DNA of 5,713 nt from Bacteroidales bacterium UBA5621 (GCA_002424525.1 DIKJ01000055.1:1-5713); one strand, 5' to 3'; shown: positions 1-5,713, counted from the stretch's first letter. A program made the numbers and translations. The notes: generated by a model from the sequence alone, not told the origin.

Positions 1-1
1 C

Positions 2-721
2 CGCGATGCTCTTCTGGAAAACCTGGTCGTTCTCGATGACGGGACAATAAAATTTGATGACGATTCCAAAACTGAAAATACACGAGTCTCCTACCCTATA
101 TATCATATAAAAAATATCGTAAAACCGGTCTCCAGGGCAGGACATGCAAAAACTGTGATCTTCCTGTCAGCAGATACTTTTGGTGTTCTGCCACCTGTAA
201 GCCGACTCACGCAAGATCAGACCAGATACTATTTCCTGAGCGGGTACACTGCGAAGGTTGCCGGTACCGAAAGAGGTATATTTGAGCCTGTCCCCTCATT
301 TTCAGCATGTTTCGGGGCAGCATTTCTGATGCTCGATCCCATAATTTATGCAAATGAACTTACCAGGAAGATGAAACTGCACAAGGCAGAGGCATGGCTG
401 GTGAACACTGGCTGGATGGGAGGCCCTTACGGCACAGGTAACAGGATTGACCTTCCTTCGACCAGACGCATAATCAATGCAATACTTGATAATTCAATCA
501 ATAACTGCGATTTCGACGAAATTCCTGTTTTTAACCTGAGTGTACCCCTTCACCTTAAAGGAATTGATGATGACCTGCTGGATCCTGCCAAAGCCTGGGG
601 ATCTGCGATCAAATGGCGTATTGCAGCGACCGATCTGGCCCTGAAGTTCATTAATAACTTCAGCAAGTTCGCACTGCTTGAGGAGAGCGCCGGATTGACC
701 GATGCCGGACCGAAGATATGA
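2..721 (+). CDS. pckA: Phosphoenolpyruvate carboxykinase (ATP), C-terminal part, 5'-truncated by the window edge
   Basis: This cytoplasmic enzyme interconverts oxaloacetate plus ATP with PEP, CO2 and ADP. It serves gluconeogenesis, or in many anaerobic Bacteroidota CO2-fixing ATP formation toward succinate. The frame is open from base 2, giving 239 residues before TGA at 719-721. Clear family motifs are ENTRVSYP (fragment residues 25-32, whose Arg matches the substrate-binding Arg333 of E. coli as I recall it), [32 protein letters not shown] and [12 protein letters not shown]. The ending AGPKI also resembles the E. coli C-terminus. The roughly 300 N-terminal residues, including the kinase-type P-loop, lie outside the window, so the true start is not visible; the GTG at 155 is internal. 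The PYG-containing variant of the NTGW loop and an Asn where E. coli has the Lys of GTGKR are mild variations. plsY follows 13 bp later with no visible terminator, so read-through is possible. The identification is very secure. Confidence 0.97.
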   Translation, partial: RDALLENLVVLDDGTIKFDDDSKTENTRVSYPIYHIKNIVKPVSRAGHAKTVIFLSADTFGVLPPVSRLTQDQTRYYFLSGYTAKVAGTERGIFEPVPSFSACFGAAFLMLDPIIYANELTRKMKLHKAEAWLVNTGWMGGPYGTGNRIDLPSTRRIINAILDNSINNCDFDEIPVFNLSVPLHLKGIDDDLLDPAKAWGSAIKWRIAATDLALKFINNFSKFALLEESAGLTDAGPKI

Positions 722-734
722 TCATAATCAGACA

Positions 735-1370
735 ATGACACCCATTAACCTGTCCCTTACCCTGATCTTTGGATATATGCTCGGGTCGGTAGCAACGGCC
801 GTCTGGACCGGCAAAATCTTCCATGGCATCGATGTGAGGGAGCATGGCAGCGGCAATGCAGGAGCAACAAACGTAATAAGGGTGCTCGGATGGAAAACGG
901 GTGTTCCGGTGTTACTGCTCGATGTGGCTAAGGGATGGATTGCATCAATGTTACCGGTCTTTGCCGGCTTTGCGGAGGCGGAGAGCGCTCAGCTTATTAA
1001 CTTTCAAATACTTGCAGGAATTGCGGCAATAATAGGACATATATTCCCGCTTTTCGCAGGATTCAGGGGCGGTAAAGGGGTCGCTACCATCTTTGGTGTA
1101 CTGCTTGCCGTCCACCCGCTCCTTACACTCTCATGCTTAGGGGTATTTCTCATTGTTTTGGTATTATCAGGATATGTTTCTCTATCCTCCATGAGCGCCG
1201 GAGCAGCTTTCCCCTTACTGCTCTTCCTGGTATTTGACACTCCTTCACTCTTTTTCAGGATATTTTCGATAATTGCAGCCATTGCGCTTATTATAACCCA
1301 CAAAAAGAATATAATGCGCCTTATCCGTGGGGAAGAGACCAGGCTGTTCGGGAAAAAGCCTGAAGTTTAA
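735..1370 (+). CDS. plsY: Acyl-phosphate:glycerol-3-phosphate acyltransferase PlsY
   Basis: PlsY is an integral membrane enzyme that moves an acyl group from acyl-phosphate to the sn-1 position of glycerol-3-phosphate. This makes lysophosphatidic acid, the first committed step of phospholipid synthesis in bacteria that pair PlsX with PlsY. All three family motifs are present: GSGNAGATN at residues 38-46, GHIFPLF followed by FRGGKGVAT at 101-118, and HKKNIMRLIRGEE at 189-201. The rest is strongly hydrophobic, with segments at about 4-24, 55-78, 88-108, 120-147 and 155-188, as expected for a multi-pass protein. I chose the ATG at 735 (211 residues) because it puts the hydrophobic helix right at the N-terminus as in the family. 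The in-frame ATG at 702 would add a charged 11-residue leader and overlap pckA by 20 bp. Neither start has a Shine-Dalgarno sequence. plsX is not in the window. Confidence 0.95.
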   Translation: MTPINLSLTLIFGYMLGSVATAVWTGKIFHGIDVREHGSGNAGATNVIRVLGWKTGVPVLLLDVAKGWIASMLPVFAGFAEAESAQLINFQILAGIAAIIGHIFPLFAGFRGGKGVATIFGVLLAVHPLLTLSCLGVFLIVLVLSGYVSLSSMSAGAAFPLLLFLVFDTPSLFFRIFSIIAAIALIITHKKNIMRLIRGEETRLFGKKPEV

Positions 1371-1394
1371 ATCACAGGTAGCACAAGGAAATTA

Positions 1395-1421
1395 AGTTGG
1401 CAGTTGGTAGTCGCGGGACTA
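1395..1421. repeat. Degenerate heptamer tandem repeat with an adjoining small hairpin
   Basis: Between the convergent plsY and M48 protease genes, AGTTGGC (1395-1401) is followed directly by AGTTGGT (1402-1408) and a decayed third unit AGTCGCG (1409-1415). Overlapping the end is an inverted repeat TAGTC-GCGG-GACTA at 1408-1421, with a 5-bp stem and 4-nt loop. No T-run follows on either strand, so I would not call it an intrinsic terminator with any confidence. I see nothing else in the 79-bp gap and no better terminator for plsY or for the protease gene. Confidence 0.45.
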
Positions 1422-1449
1422 ATTTGGATTCAAACAGGTAAAATCTTTG

Positions 1450-2394
1450 TTAAAACTGTTCCAGAATGCTTATCCTTTTCGCGATTGGCGGATGTGTAGC
1501 AAAAAGAGAACCCAGGGAAAACGAAGCCTTCTTATCTTTTAATTGCGGATTTTCAATAAACATCTGGGCAACATCCTTTCTTTTCACTGCCTCGATGGTC
1601 GGATCGGCCGACACTTTCCTCAGGGCTGAAGCCAGTGCCAGGGGCCGCCTGGTAAGCTCTGCAGCTCCGGCATCAGCAAGGTATTCACGCTTCCTCGAGA
1701 GAGCGAACCTGAACAGGGTTGCAATAAGGTAACCTACAAGAGCCAGAACAAGGGCGATAATGATACCTGCTCCTCCCTCCTTTTTTCCTCTTCCCCCTCT
1801 TCCGTAAACCATCGACCGGAAGATGGCTTCGGAGACAAATGCAAAGATCCCCACAAACACTATAGAGATTATCAGAAGCCTCACGTCGCGGTTCCTTATA
1901 TGAGTAAGCTCATGAGCTATAACTGCTTCGAGTTCCTCATCATTTAGTTTATCGATTATTCCCCGCGACAGTGATACAGCATATGTTTTAGAGTTAATGC
2001 CGCTGGCAAAAGCATTCAGCGAATCATCCTCAATGATGTTGACTTTAGGCATCGTTATCCCCGCAGTGATGCAAAGGTTCTCGGTCAGATTATAAACTCT
2101 CTTGTTCTGCTTCCTCTCCAGAGGTTTGGAGCTGGTCGCACCATTTATCATTGTGGCATGCGTGAAAAATGCTATTGTAAACCAGAGCAGAACGCCGATA
2201 CTGATCCACGGTATGGTTCGCAGGAAGCTGTAATTCACATCATACAGTGTCATTTGCCGTTCAGCCGATCCCATCGATGAGAAAAAGAAGAAAAGCCAGG
2301 TAAGCCCGAAGAACACCACCGGAAACATTATCAGAATCAATACTGTATTAGCATTGTTCTTCCATATCTGACTCTGCAAACCAAAGTATTTCAT
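1450..2394 (-). CDS. htpX: HtpX-like M48 family zinc metalloprotease, membrane-bound
   Basis: This is a membrane-embedded zinc endopeptidase of peptidase family M48B. In E. coli, HtpX degrades misfolded membrane proteins alongside FtsH. The protein has 314 residues, slightly longer than the roughly 290 of E. coli HtpX. The zinc site is HELTH at residues 161-165 (H161, catalytic E162, H165). The third ligand is probably E237 in SRKREYLAD, with D241 four residues on. NAFASG at 127-132 is the conserved substrate-strand motif, and ATHPPIAKRI near the end is also typical. Hydrophobic segments lie at about 18-40, 62-80, 172-192 and 209-229, with a Gly/Arg/Lys-rich linker at 198-208. The gene begins 4 bp after lemA, so the two are almost certainly co-transcribed. 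I find no missing catalytic residue. The family call is secure, but the exact orthology to E. coli htpX is less so. Confidence 0.94.
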   Translation of the reverse strand: MKYFGLQSQIWKNNANTVLILIMFPVVFFGLTWLFFFFSSMGSAERQMTLYDVNYSFLRTIPWISIGVLLWFTIAFFTHATMINGATSSKPLERKQNKRVYNLTENLCITAGITMPKVNIIEDDSLNAFASGINSKTYAVSLSRGIIDKLNDEELEAVIAHELTHIRNRDVRLLIISIVFVGIFAFVSEAIFRSMVYGRGGRGKKEGGAGIIIALVLALVGYLIATLFRFALSRKREYLADAGAAELTRRPLALASALRKVSADPTIEAVKRKDVAQMFIENPQLKDKKASFSLGSLFATHPPIAKRISILEQF

Positions 2395-2398
2395 TCAA

Positions 2399-2959
2399 TC
2401 AGAACTGGATTTTGGGAGGTTCCTGGGCAACGGCACGCTGTTCACCCAGATCAAACATGGTTTCACGCTTGAAATTGAACATGGTCGCCACAATATTGGA
2501 GGGGAAAACTTCCGTTGCAACATTAAGCTCTTTGGTGGCTGAGTTAAAGAACCTTCTGGCCGCAGCAATCTTGTTCTCAACATCAGAGATCTCATTCTGG
2601 AGATCCATGAAATTCTGGCTTGCCTTAAGGTCAGGATAGGCCTCAACCGAAATCTTCAGCCCGTCAAGCGCTGACGAAAGCCTCTGTTCAGCTGCGATCT
2701 TTTCATTTATTGTTGTCGCCTTCATCGCATTTGCACGCGCTTCGGTTATTTCAGTAAGCACTTCCCTCTCATGCTTCATATAACCTCTTACTGCCTCAAC
2801 CAGCTGTGGTATAAGGTCATGCCGCTGTTTTAACTGAACATCGACATCAGCAAAAGCCTGTTCCCTGTTATTCCTGAGCCTTACCAGACGGTTATACAAC
2901 GATACAGCCAGAAGGACCAGAAGTACAATTATGCCCAGAATAATAATGAATGCTCCCAT
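2399..2959 (-). CDS. lemA: LemA family protein
   Basis: LemA proteins are small, N-terminally membrane-anchored, mostly helical proteins. Their molecular role is poorly defined, and they often sit beside M48 proteases or TPM-domain proteins. This one has 186 residues, a normal length. It has one strongly hydrophobic anchor at residues 3-21, then the family signature: YNRLVRLRN at 22-30, AFADVDVQLKQRHDLIPQL at 35-53, and later ASQNFMDLQNEI followed by FFNSATKELNVATEVFPSN. The region between about 55 and 135 is rich in charged heptad-like helix and probably forms the long helical hairpin of the fold. The ATG at 2957-2959 starts directly at the anchor and follows an A-rich leader without a Shine-Dalgarno sequence. 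It is the first gene of a lemA-M48 pair and is transcribed divergently from rubrerythrin. Identification is secure, but function is only inferred from the protease neighbour. Confidence 0.96.
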   Translation of the reverse strand: MGAFIIILGIIVLLVLLAVSLYNRLVRLRNNREQAFADVDVQLKQRHDLIPQLVEAVRGYMKHEREVLTEITEARANAMKATTINEKIAAEQRLSSALDGLKISVEAYPDLKASQNFMDLQNEISDVENKIAAARRFFNSATKELNVATEVFPSNIVATMFNFKRETMFDLGEQRAVAQEPPKIQF

Positions 2960-3137
2960 TTTTAGTTTTTTTGATGTTTCGTAATGTGATATTTATGATC
3001 TGTTTATTACTGTTTATCGGATGCTCATTTGAAAATAAAGATAAGAATTTTTGCTAATTTTACGCGCCAGGTAAAGGTAACATATTTATTTGTTGCAGGC
3101 ATTTCTAAATCATTGAAACTAATAAAAAAGATCTGAC
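2960..3137. promoter_or_regulatory. Divergent lemA / rubrerythrin intergenic control region with phased TTTAT motifs
   Basis: This A/T-rich gap of 178 bp must hold the promoters of both divergent units. TTTAT occurs at 2992-2996, 3003-3007 and 3013-3017, spaced 11 and 10 bp. The last two are part of a perfect TGTTTAT direct repeat (3001-3007 and 3011-3017). Such phasing puts the motifs on one helix face and would suit a tandem-bound regulator or local bending. For rubrerythrin, a possible -7 element is TAATTTTA (3055-3062), with TTTG at 3028-3031 as a -33 element, but the 23-bp spacer is longer than I expect. For lemA, TATCTTTA on the minus strand (3036-3043) is a one-mismatch -7 candidate without a clear -33. 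I see no gene in this gap. Confidence 0.4.
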
Positions 3138-3716
3138 ATGGAAAAGGGCATAAAAGGTACAAGAACAGAACAGAATCTTCTGAAAGCTTTTGCTGGTGAA
3201 TCACAGGCAAAGAACAGGTATGAGTTTGCAGCCAAAGCAGCAAAGGAAGAGGGTTATGAGCAGATTGCCGCAATCTTTCTTGAAACAGCCCTGCAGGAGC
3301 AGCAACATGCAAAACGATTCTTCAGCTTCCTTGAAGGTGGCATGGTTGAAATAACTGCCAGCTACCCGGCAGGGAAGACCGGTGATACGAAAGAGAATCT
3401 CGGTTCGGCAGCTGAAGGAGAGCACGAAGAGTGGAGCGATCTCTACCCGGCTTTTGCCAAAGTAGCAGAAGAAGAAGGCTTTAAGAGTGTTGCAACAACC
3501 TTCAAGGCCGTCGCTTCAGCTGAAAAGGTCCACGAGGAGAGGTACAGGAAACTGCTTGAAAATGTGATGCAAAACAAAGTATTTGAGCGTGACGGAAAGG
3601 TTTTCTGGTATTGCAGAAAATGCGGATATGTCCATTTCGGGACGAAACCGTTGAAGACCTGTCCCTCATGTCTGCACCCAATCAGCTATTTTGAACTCAA
3701 AGCCGAAAATTACTAA
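3138..3716 (+). CDS. rbr: Rubrerythrin (diiron peroxidase with C-terminal rubredoxin-like domain)
   Basis: Rubrerythrin reduces hydrogen peroxide to water in the cytoplasm of anaerobes, using electrons delivered through its rubredoxin-type iron centre. The protein is 192 residues, the usual size. The N-terminal four-helix ferritin-like domain (about 5-145) has the expected diiron ligands: E21 in AGES, E54 and H57 in QEQQH, E95 and E98 in GEHEE, and E129 and H132 in AEKVH. The C-terminal domain has the Cys4 iron site C159-x2-C162 and C175-x2-C178, followed by HPISYFE, so both domains are intact. The order diiron then rubredoxin is the classical one. The ATG at 3138 follows an A/T-rich leader and no Shine-Dalgarno sequence. 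A nitroreductase gene starts 4 bp after the stop, suggesting a redox operon. Peroxide or oxygen control is likely from family knowledge, but no known operator is certain here. Confidence 0.97.
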   Translation: MEKGIKGTRTEQNLLKAFAGESQAKNRYEFAAKAAKEEGYEQIAAIFLETALQEQQHAKRFFSFLEGGMVEITASYPAGKTGDTKENLGSAAEGEHEEWSDLYPAFAKVAEEEGFKSVATTFKAVASAEKVHEERYRKLLENVMQNKVFERDGKVFWYCRKCGYVHFGTKPLKTCPSCLHPISYFELKAENY

Positions 3717-3720
3717 TAGT

Positions 3721-4272
3721 ATGATTGACGGAAAGGAGATGCTGAAGCTCATCAGGAGCCGGCAGAGCGACAGAAAGTATCATGAAAGGCCTGTTGAAGA
3801 AGAGAAGCTCGAACGCATAATTGAAGCCGGGAGAATGGCACCCTCGGCCTGTAATGCCCAGCCATGGAAATTCATAATCGTTACCGAGCCGGCACTCATT
3901 GAGAAGATTGCAGAGGCCGCATCCGCTAAAATCCTGGGAATGAATGTTTTTGTCGGACAGGCTCCCGCTTTGATCATAATTGTAAGAGAGAGTGTCAATC
4001 TTAGTTCAAAAATCGGCGGAACGATCAAAAACAAGGACTATTCACATATCGACATCGGTATAGCAGCGGGAAACATCTGTCTTCAAGCCGAAGCCGAAGG
4101 AATGGGATCGTGCATGATCGGCTGGTTCGACGAGCGTCTGGTGAGAAAACAACTGGGAATACCTTCATCAAAACGAGTCTACCTCATCATCACTCTGGGT
4201 TATTCCCGGAGCGAGAAAAGGGAGAAGAAACGCAAGCCAAGAGAGGTTACTGTATCGCACAACAAATATTGA
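3721..4272 (+). CDS. Nitroreductase family protein (FMN-dependent oxidoreductase)
   Basis: Members of this family bind FMN, usually as dimers, and use NAD(P)H to reduce nitro compounds, quinones, flavins or enones; the physiological substrate cannot be read from sequence. The protein has 183 residues, at the short end of the family. FMN-contact signatures are visible: RSRQSDRKY at 12-20 (phosphate-binding basic cluster), APSACNAQPW at 40-49, HIDIGIAAGNICLQAEAEG at 109-127, GW at 134-135 and ITLGY at 157-161. The tail is very basic, with seven Lys or Arg between 163 and 174, then ends in NKY as many family members do. I chose the ATG at 3721, 4 bp after the rubrerythrin stop. An ATG at 3739 is also possible, but the GGAAAGGAG before it touches the codon and is too close to act as a ribosome site. 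No iron-sulfur motif is present. It is likely co-transcribed with rubrerythrin. Confidence 0.92.
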   Translation: MIDGKEMLKLIRSRQSDRKYHERPVEEEKLERIIEAGRMAPSACNAQPWKFIIVTEPALIEKIAEAASAKILGMNVFVGQAPALIIIVRESVNLSSKIGGTIKNKDYSHIDIGIAAGNICLQAEAEGMGSCMIGWFDERLVRKQLGIPSSKRVYLIITLGYSRSEKREKKRKPREVTVSHNKY

Positions 4273-4319
4273 GGGTGGCGAAACACCTTAACGGCGCAAC
4301 GGCGCCAGAGCTTCTTTTA
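4272..4319. terminator. Possible terminator hairpins at the nitroreductase / aminotransferase convergence
   Basis: Two short inverted repeats overlap the ends of the convergent genes. The first pairs AGGGTG (4272-4277) with CACCTT (4284-4289), with one G-T wobble and a 6-nt loop. The second pairs GGCGC (4293-4297) with GCGCC (4302-4306) around a 4-nt loop. On the plus strand a T-rich stretch, CTTCTTTTA (4311-4319), follows a few bases later. This could terminate the rubrerythrin-nitroreductase transcript inside the tail of the opposing gene. The spacing to the T-rich stretch is not ideal and the stems are short, so this is tentative. Confidence 0.3.
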
Positions 4320-5487
4320 TTCGTCTGGCAGCCTCTGTAAGCAGGTCGTCGGAAGTGGCGTAGGAGATCCTGATACAATCAGGCGCTCCGAAGGCATCTC
4401 CGCCAACGACGGCAACCTGTGCCCTGGCCAGCAGATAGAGCGCAAGATCGTCAGAGTTACTGATCAGTGTTCCATCGTCGGAAGACTTACCGAGAAAATA
4501 GCTTATATCCGGCATAATATAGAAGGCACCCTGGGGCACCCCTATCTTCAATCCTTCCGTACCGTCCAGCAAGCGGCAGATAAGGTCACGACGCCTCAGG
4601 AAGGCATCTCTCATCCGGTCCCGGTCATCAAAGGGCCCCTGAATAGCCGCAAGCGCAGCTCGCTGGGCAATGGAGCAGACCCCGGATGTAAATTGCCCCT
4701 GTAGCTTATTGCAGGCTTTGGCTATCCACAGGGGTGCGCCGAAGAATCCTATCCTCCAGCCCGTCATGGCATAACTCTTGGAGACACCGTTCACTGTGAT
4801 CACACGGTCGTAAATGAAGTCAAATGATGCCATACTTACATGTTTCCCGGAAAAAATAATATGCTCATAAATTTCGTCGGAAATAACGAACAGACCTTCA
4901 TGCTTCTCAACAATGCGGGCAATCTTCTCCATCTCGTCACCCGAGTAAACCATTCCGGTCGGGTTTGACGGAGAATTGAATATCAGAAGCCTTGTCCTGT
5001 CAGTGATTGCCTCCTGAAGTTGCTCAGGACTGATCTTGAAATCGTTTTCAAGAAGCGTTTTTATTACAACCGGCTTTCCGCCTGCAAGAATAATCTGATC
5101 CCAATAACTTACCCAGTAAGGGGCCAGAATGATCACCTCATCCCCGGGATTGACTATTGACAGAATCACATTTATCAGGGAATGCTTGCCTCCGGCTGAA
5201 ACAACTATCTGATCAGATGAGTAATTAAGTCCGTTTTCCAGGAGAAACTTCTTCGATATGGCCTCCCTGAGGTCGTTGTATCCTGGTACCGGTGGGTACT
5301 TATTGTAATTTCCGTCTATAGCTTTCTTTGCTGCCTCCCTGATATAATAAGGCGTTTCGAAATCCGGTTCACCCAGGCTGAGACTTATTATATCGAACCC
5401 CTGCGCTTTCAGCTCCCTTCCCTTCTGAGCCATGGCGAGTGTCTGGGAGACTGATAATGATTTGACTCTGTCGGATAGATATTCCAT
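4288..5487 (-). CDS. Pyridoxal-phosphate aminotransferase, class I, probable aspartate aminotransferase
   Basis: This is a fold-type I PLP enzyme that probably transfers the amino group between aspartate and 2-oxoglutarate in the cytoplasm. At 399 residues it has the full family length. Visible active-site features are the Schiff-base lysine K237 in GVSKSYAMTGWRIGF, NSPSNPTG at 171-178, D204 and Y207 in SDEIYEH (pyridine nitrogen and phenolate contacts), R245, and R373 in CIRISY for the substrate alpha-carboxylate. K101 in SAGGKHSL lines up with the lysine that recognises the acidic side chain in Thermus-type (subgroup 1-beta/gamma) enzymes. This favours aspartate, or possibly prephenate, over aromatic or alanine substrates. 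The ATG at 5485-5487 precedes the usual DRVKSL start region and has no Shine-Dalgarno sequence. It is a single-gene unit, convergent with the nitroreductase. The aminotransferase call is certain; the substrate is likely but unproven. Confidence 0.95.
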   Translation of the reverse strand: MEYLSDRVKSLSVSQTLAMAQKGRELKAQGFDIISLSLGEPDFETPYYIREAAKKAIDGNYNKYPPVPGYNDLREAISKKFLLENGLNYSSDQIVVSAGGKHSLINVILSIVNPGDEVIILAPYWVSYWDQIILAGGKPVVIKTLLENDFKISPEQLQEAITDRTRLLIFNSPSNPTGMVYSGDEMEKIARIVEKHEGLFVISDEIYEHIIFSGKHVSMASFDFIYDRVITVNGVSKSYAMTGWRIGFFGAPLWIAKACNKLQGQFTSGVCSIAQRAALAAIQGPFDDRDRMRDAFLRRRDLICRLLDGTEGLKIGVPQGAFYIMPDISYFLGKSSDDGTLISNSDDLALYLLARAQVAVVGGDAFGAPDCIRISYATSDDLLTEAARRIKEALAPLRR

Positions 5488-5524
5488 AAGAATTAATAGT
5501 GGTTAAATTGTTTACGCTTCGATT

Positions 5525-5532
5525 CAAATATA
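5525..5532 (-). promoter_or_regulatory. Bacteroidota-type -7 element for the aminotransferase gene
   Basis: Read on the minus strand, this is TATATTTG, an exact match to the Bacteroidota sigma-ABfr -7 consensus TAnnTTTG. A T-run ending in TTTTTG (plus-strand 5548-5553) lies upstream. The 15-bp spacer to it is shorter than the roughly 19-20 bp I expect for a -33 TTTG element, so that half is weak. The element lies 37 bp before the ATG, leaving a leader of about 30 nt. Confidence 0.5.
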
Positions 5533-5556
5533 AGGTAAAATGAAAAACAAAAATCT

Positions 5557-5564
5557 TAAGTTTG
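5557..5564 (+). promoter_or_regulatory. Bacteroidota-type -7 element for the right-end membrane protein gene
   Basis: TAAGTTTG is an exact match to TAnnTTTG and lies 19 bp before the ATG at 5584, so transcription would begin only about 10-13 nt ahead of translation. No TTTG is seen at the expected -33 distance. It sits about 25 bp from the opposite-strand element in the same 96-bp gap, so the two promoters would overlap. Confidence 0.45.
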
Positions 5565-5583
5565 TGTATTAATACGCGAAGAA

Positions 5584-5713
5584 ATGGAAACGGTCTACGA
5601 CATAATAAAAATTACTGTACCTGCATTGATTGTTTTTCTGACCGCATGGCTACTTATGCGCAGCATGATTAAAAATGACCAGGACAAGAGGAAGCAGGAG
5701 CTTATCCTCCAGA
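5584..5713 (+). CDS. Small membrane-anchored protein of unknown function, 3'-truncated by the window edge
   Basis: An open frame of 43 codons runs from the ATG at 5584 to the edge of the window. It has a short N-terminal stretch (METVYDIIKI), one strong hydrophobic segment at residues 8-25 (IKITVPALIVFLTAWLL), then a highly charged, Lys/Gln/Asp-rich stretch from residue 30 that looks like the start of a helix or coiled coil. The N-terminus resembles, from memory, a family of short hypothetical membrane proteins common in Bacteroidota; I cannot assign a function. Support for it being a real gene comes from the hydrophobic-then-charged pattern, the promoter-like element just upstream, and the divergent arrangement with the aminotransferase gene. 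The C-terminal part is outside the window. Confidence 0.72.
   Translation, partial: METVYDIIKITVPALIVFLTAWLLMRSMIKNDQDKRKQELILQ

Noticed and set aside
702..734. Upstream in-frame ATG for plsY that would overlap pckA by 20 bp
   Set aside because: It adds 11 charged residues before the first membrane helix, which family members lack, and has no ribosome-site support. The ATG at 735 fits better.
1004..1303. 99-codon open frame on the minus strand within plsY
   Set aside because: It is antisense to the conserved PlsY motifs, its translation resembles no family I know, and it has no promoter or context.
1433..1460. AACAG / CTGTT inverted repeat near the end of the M48 protease gene as a terminator
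   Set aside because: A 5-bp A/T-rich stem with an 18-nt loop and no T-run is not better than chance.
2412..2639. Plus-strand 75-codon open frame within lemA
   Set aside because: It is the antisense shadow of the conserved LemA C-terminal region; no independent support.
3025..3425. Minus-strand open frames across the rubrerythrin promoter and 5' end
   Set aside because: They are antisense to a well-conserved gene, have Cys/Leu/Phe-rich unlikely composition and no family resemblance.
3691..3720. TTG start for the nitroreductase inside the rubrerythrin tail
   Set aside because: It would be a rare start codon with a leader unlike the family; ATG at 3721 lies 4 bp after the preceding stop and needs no overlap.
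3730..3738. GGAAAGGAG resembling a Shine-Dalgarno sequence before the ATG at 3739
   Set aside because: It touches the ATG, leaving no spacer, and other genes in the window do not use such sites; it codes for Gly-Lys-Glu in the chosen reading.
1..5713. CRISPR array, transposon ends, toxin-antitoxin pair, defence system or phage genes
   Set aside because: I looked for regular spaced repeats, transposase motifs, small paired genes and nuclease motifs on both strands and saw none; all sizeable genes belong to known families.

Overview
The window looks like an ordinary chromosomal housekeeping and redox stretch from a member of the Bacteroidota, probably an anaerobic or microaerophilic one of the Bacteroidales/Marinilabiliales kind. 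Three things support this. The protein sequences resemble Bacteroidota versions of their families. None of the eight starts has a well-placed Shine-Dalgarno sequence, and several follow A/T-rich leaders. The intergenic region near the right end carries two exact matches to the Bacteroidota -7 promoter element TAnnTTTG, one on each strand. Rubrerythrin suggests that oxygen and peroxide are a stress for this cell. No phage, transposon, CRISPR array, tRNA or rRNA is visible.

Layout from left to right: (1) the C-terminal part of ATP-dependent phosphoenolpyruvate carboxykinase (pckA, rightward, cut by the window edge); (2) plsY, the acyl-phosphate glycerol-3-phosphate acyltransferase, rightward and 13 bp downstream; (3) a 79-bp convergent gap with a degenerate heptamer repeat and a small hairpin; (4) a leftward pair, lemA followed 4 bp later by an HtpX-like M48 zinc metalloprotease; (5) a 178-bp divergent gap with helically phased TTTAT motifs; (6) a rightward pair, rubrerythrin followed 4 bp later by an FMN nitroreductase-family protein; (7) a 15-bp convergent junction with two small hairpins; (8) a leftward class I aspartate-type aminotransferase; (9) a 96-bp divergent gap with the two promoter-like elements; (10) the start of a small rightward membrane protein cut by the right edge.

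Functionally these are separate short transcription units. pckA and the aminotransferase belong to the oxaloacetate/PEP/aspartate node of central metabolism. plsY starts phospholipid synthesis. LemA and the M48 protease form a recurring membrane pair, plausibly for membrane protein quality control. Rubrerythrin and the nitroreductase form a likely redox or oxidative-stress operon. I looked for an undescribed system and did not find a convincing one. The observations most worth checking are the phased motifs between lemA and rubrerythrin, the rubrerythrin-nitroreductase coupling, and the lemA-M48 pair.
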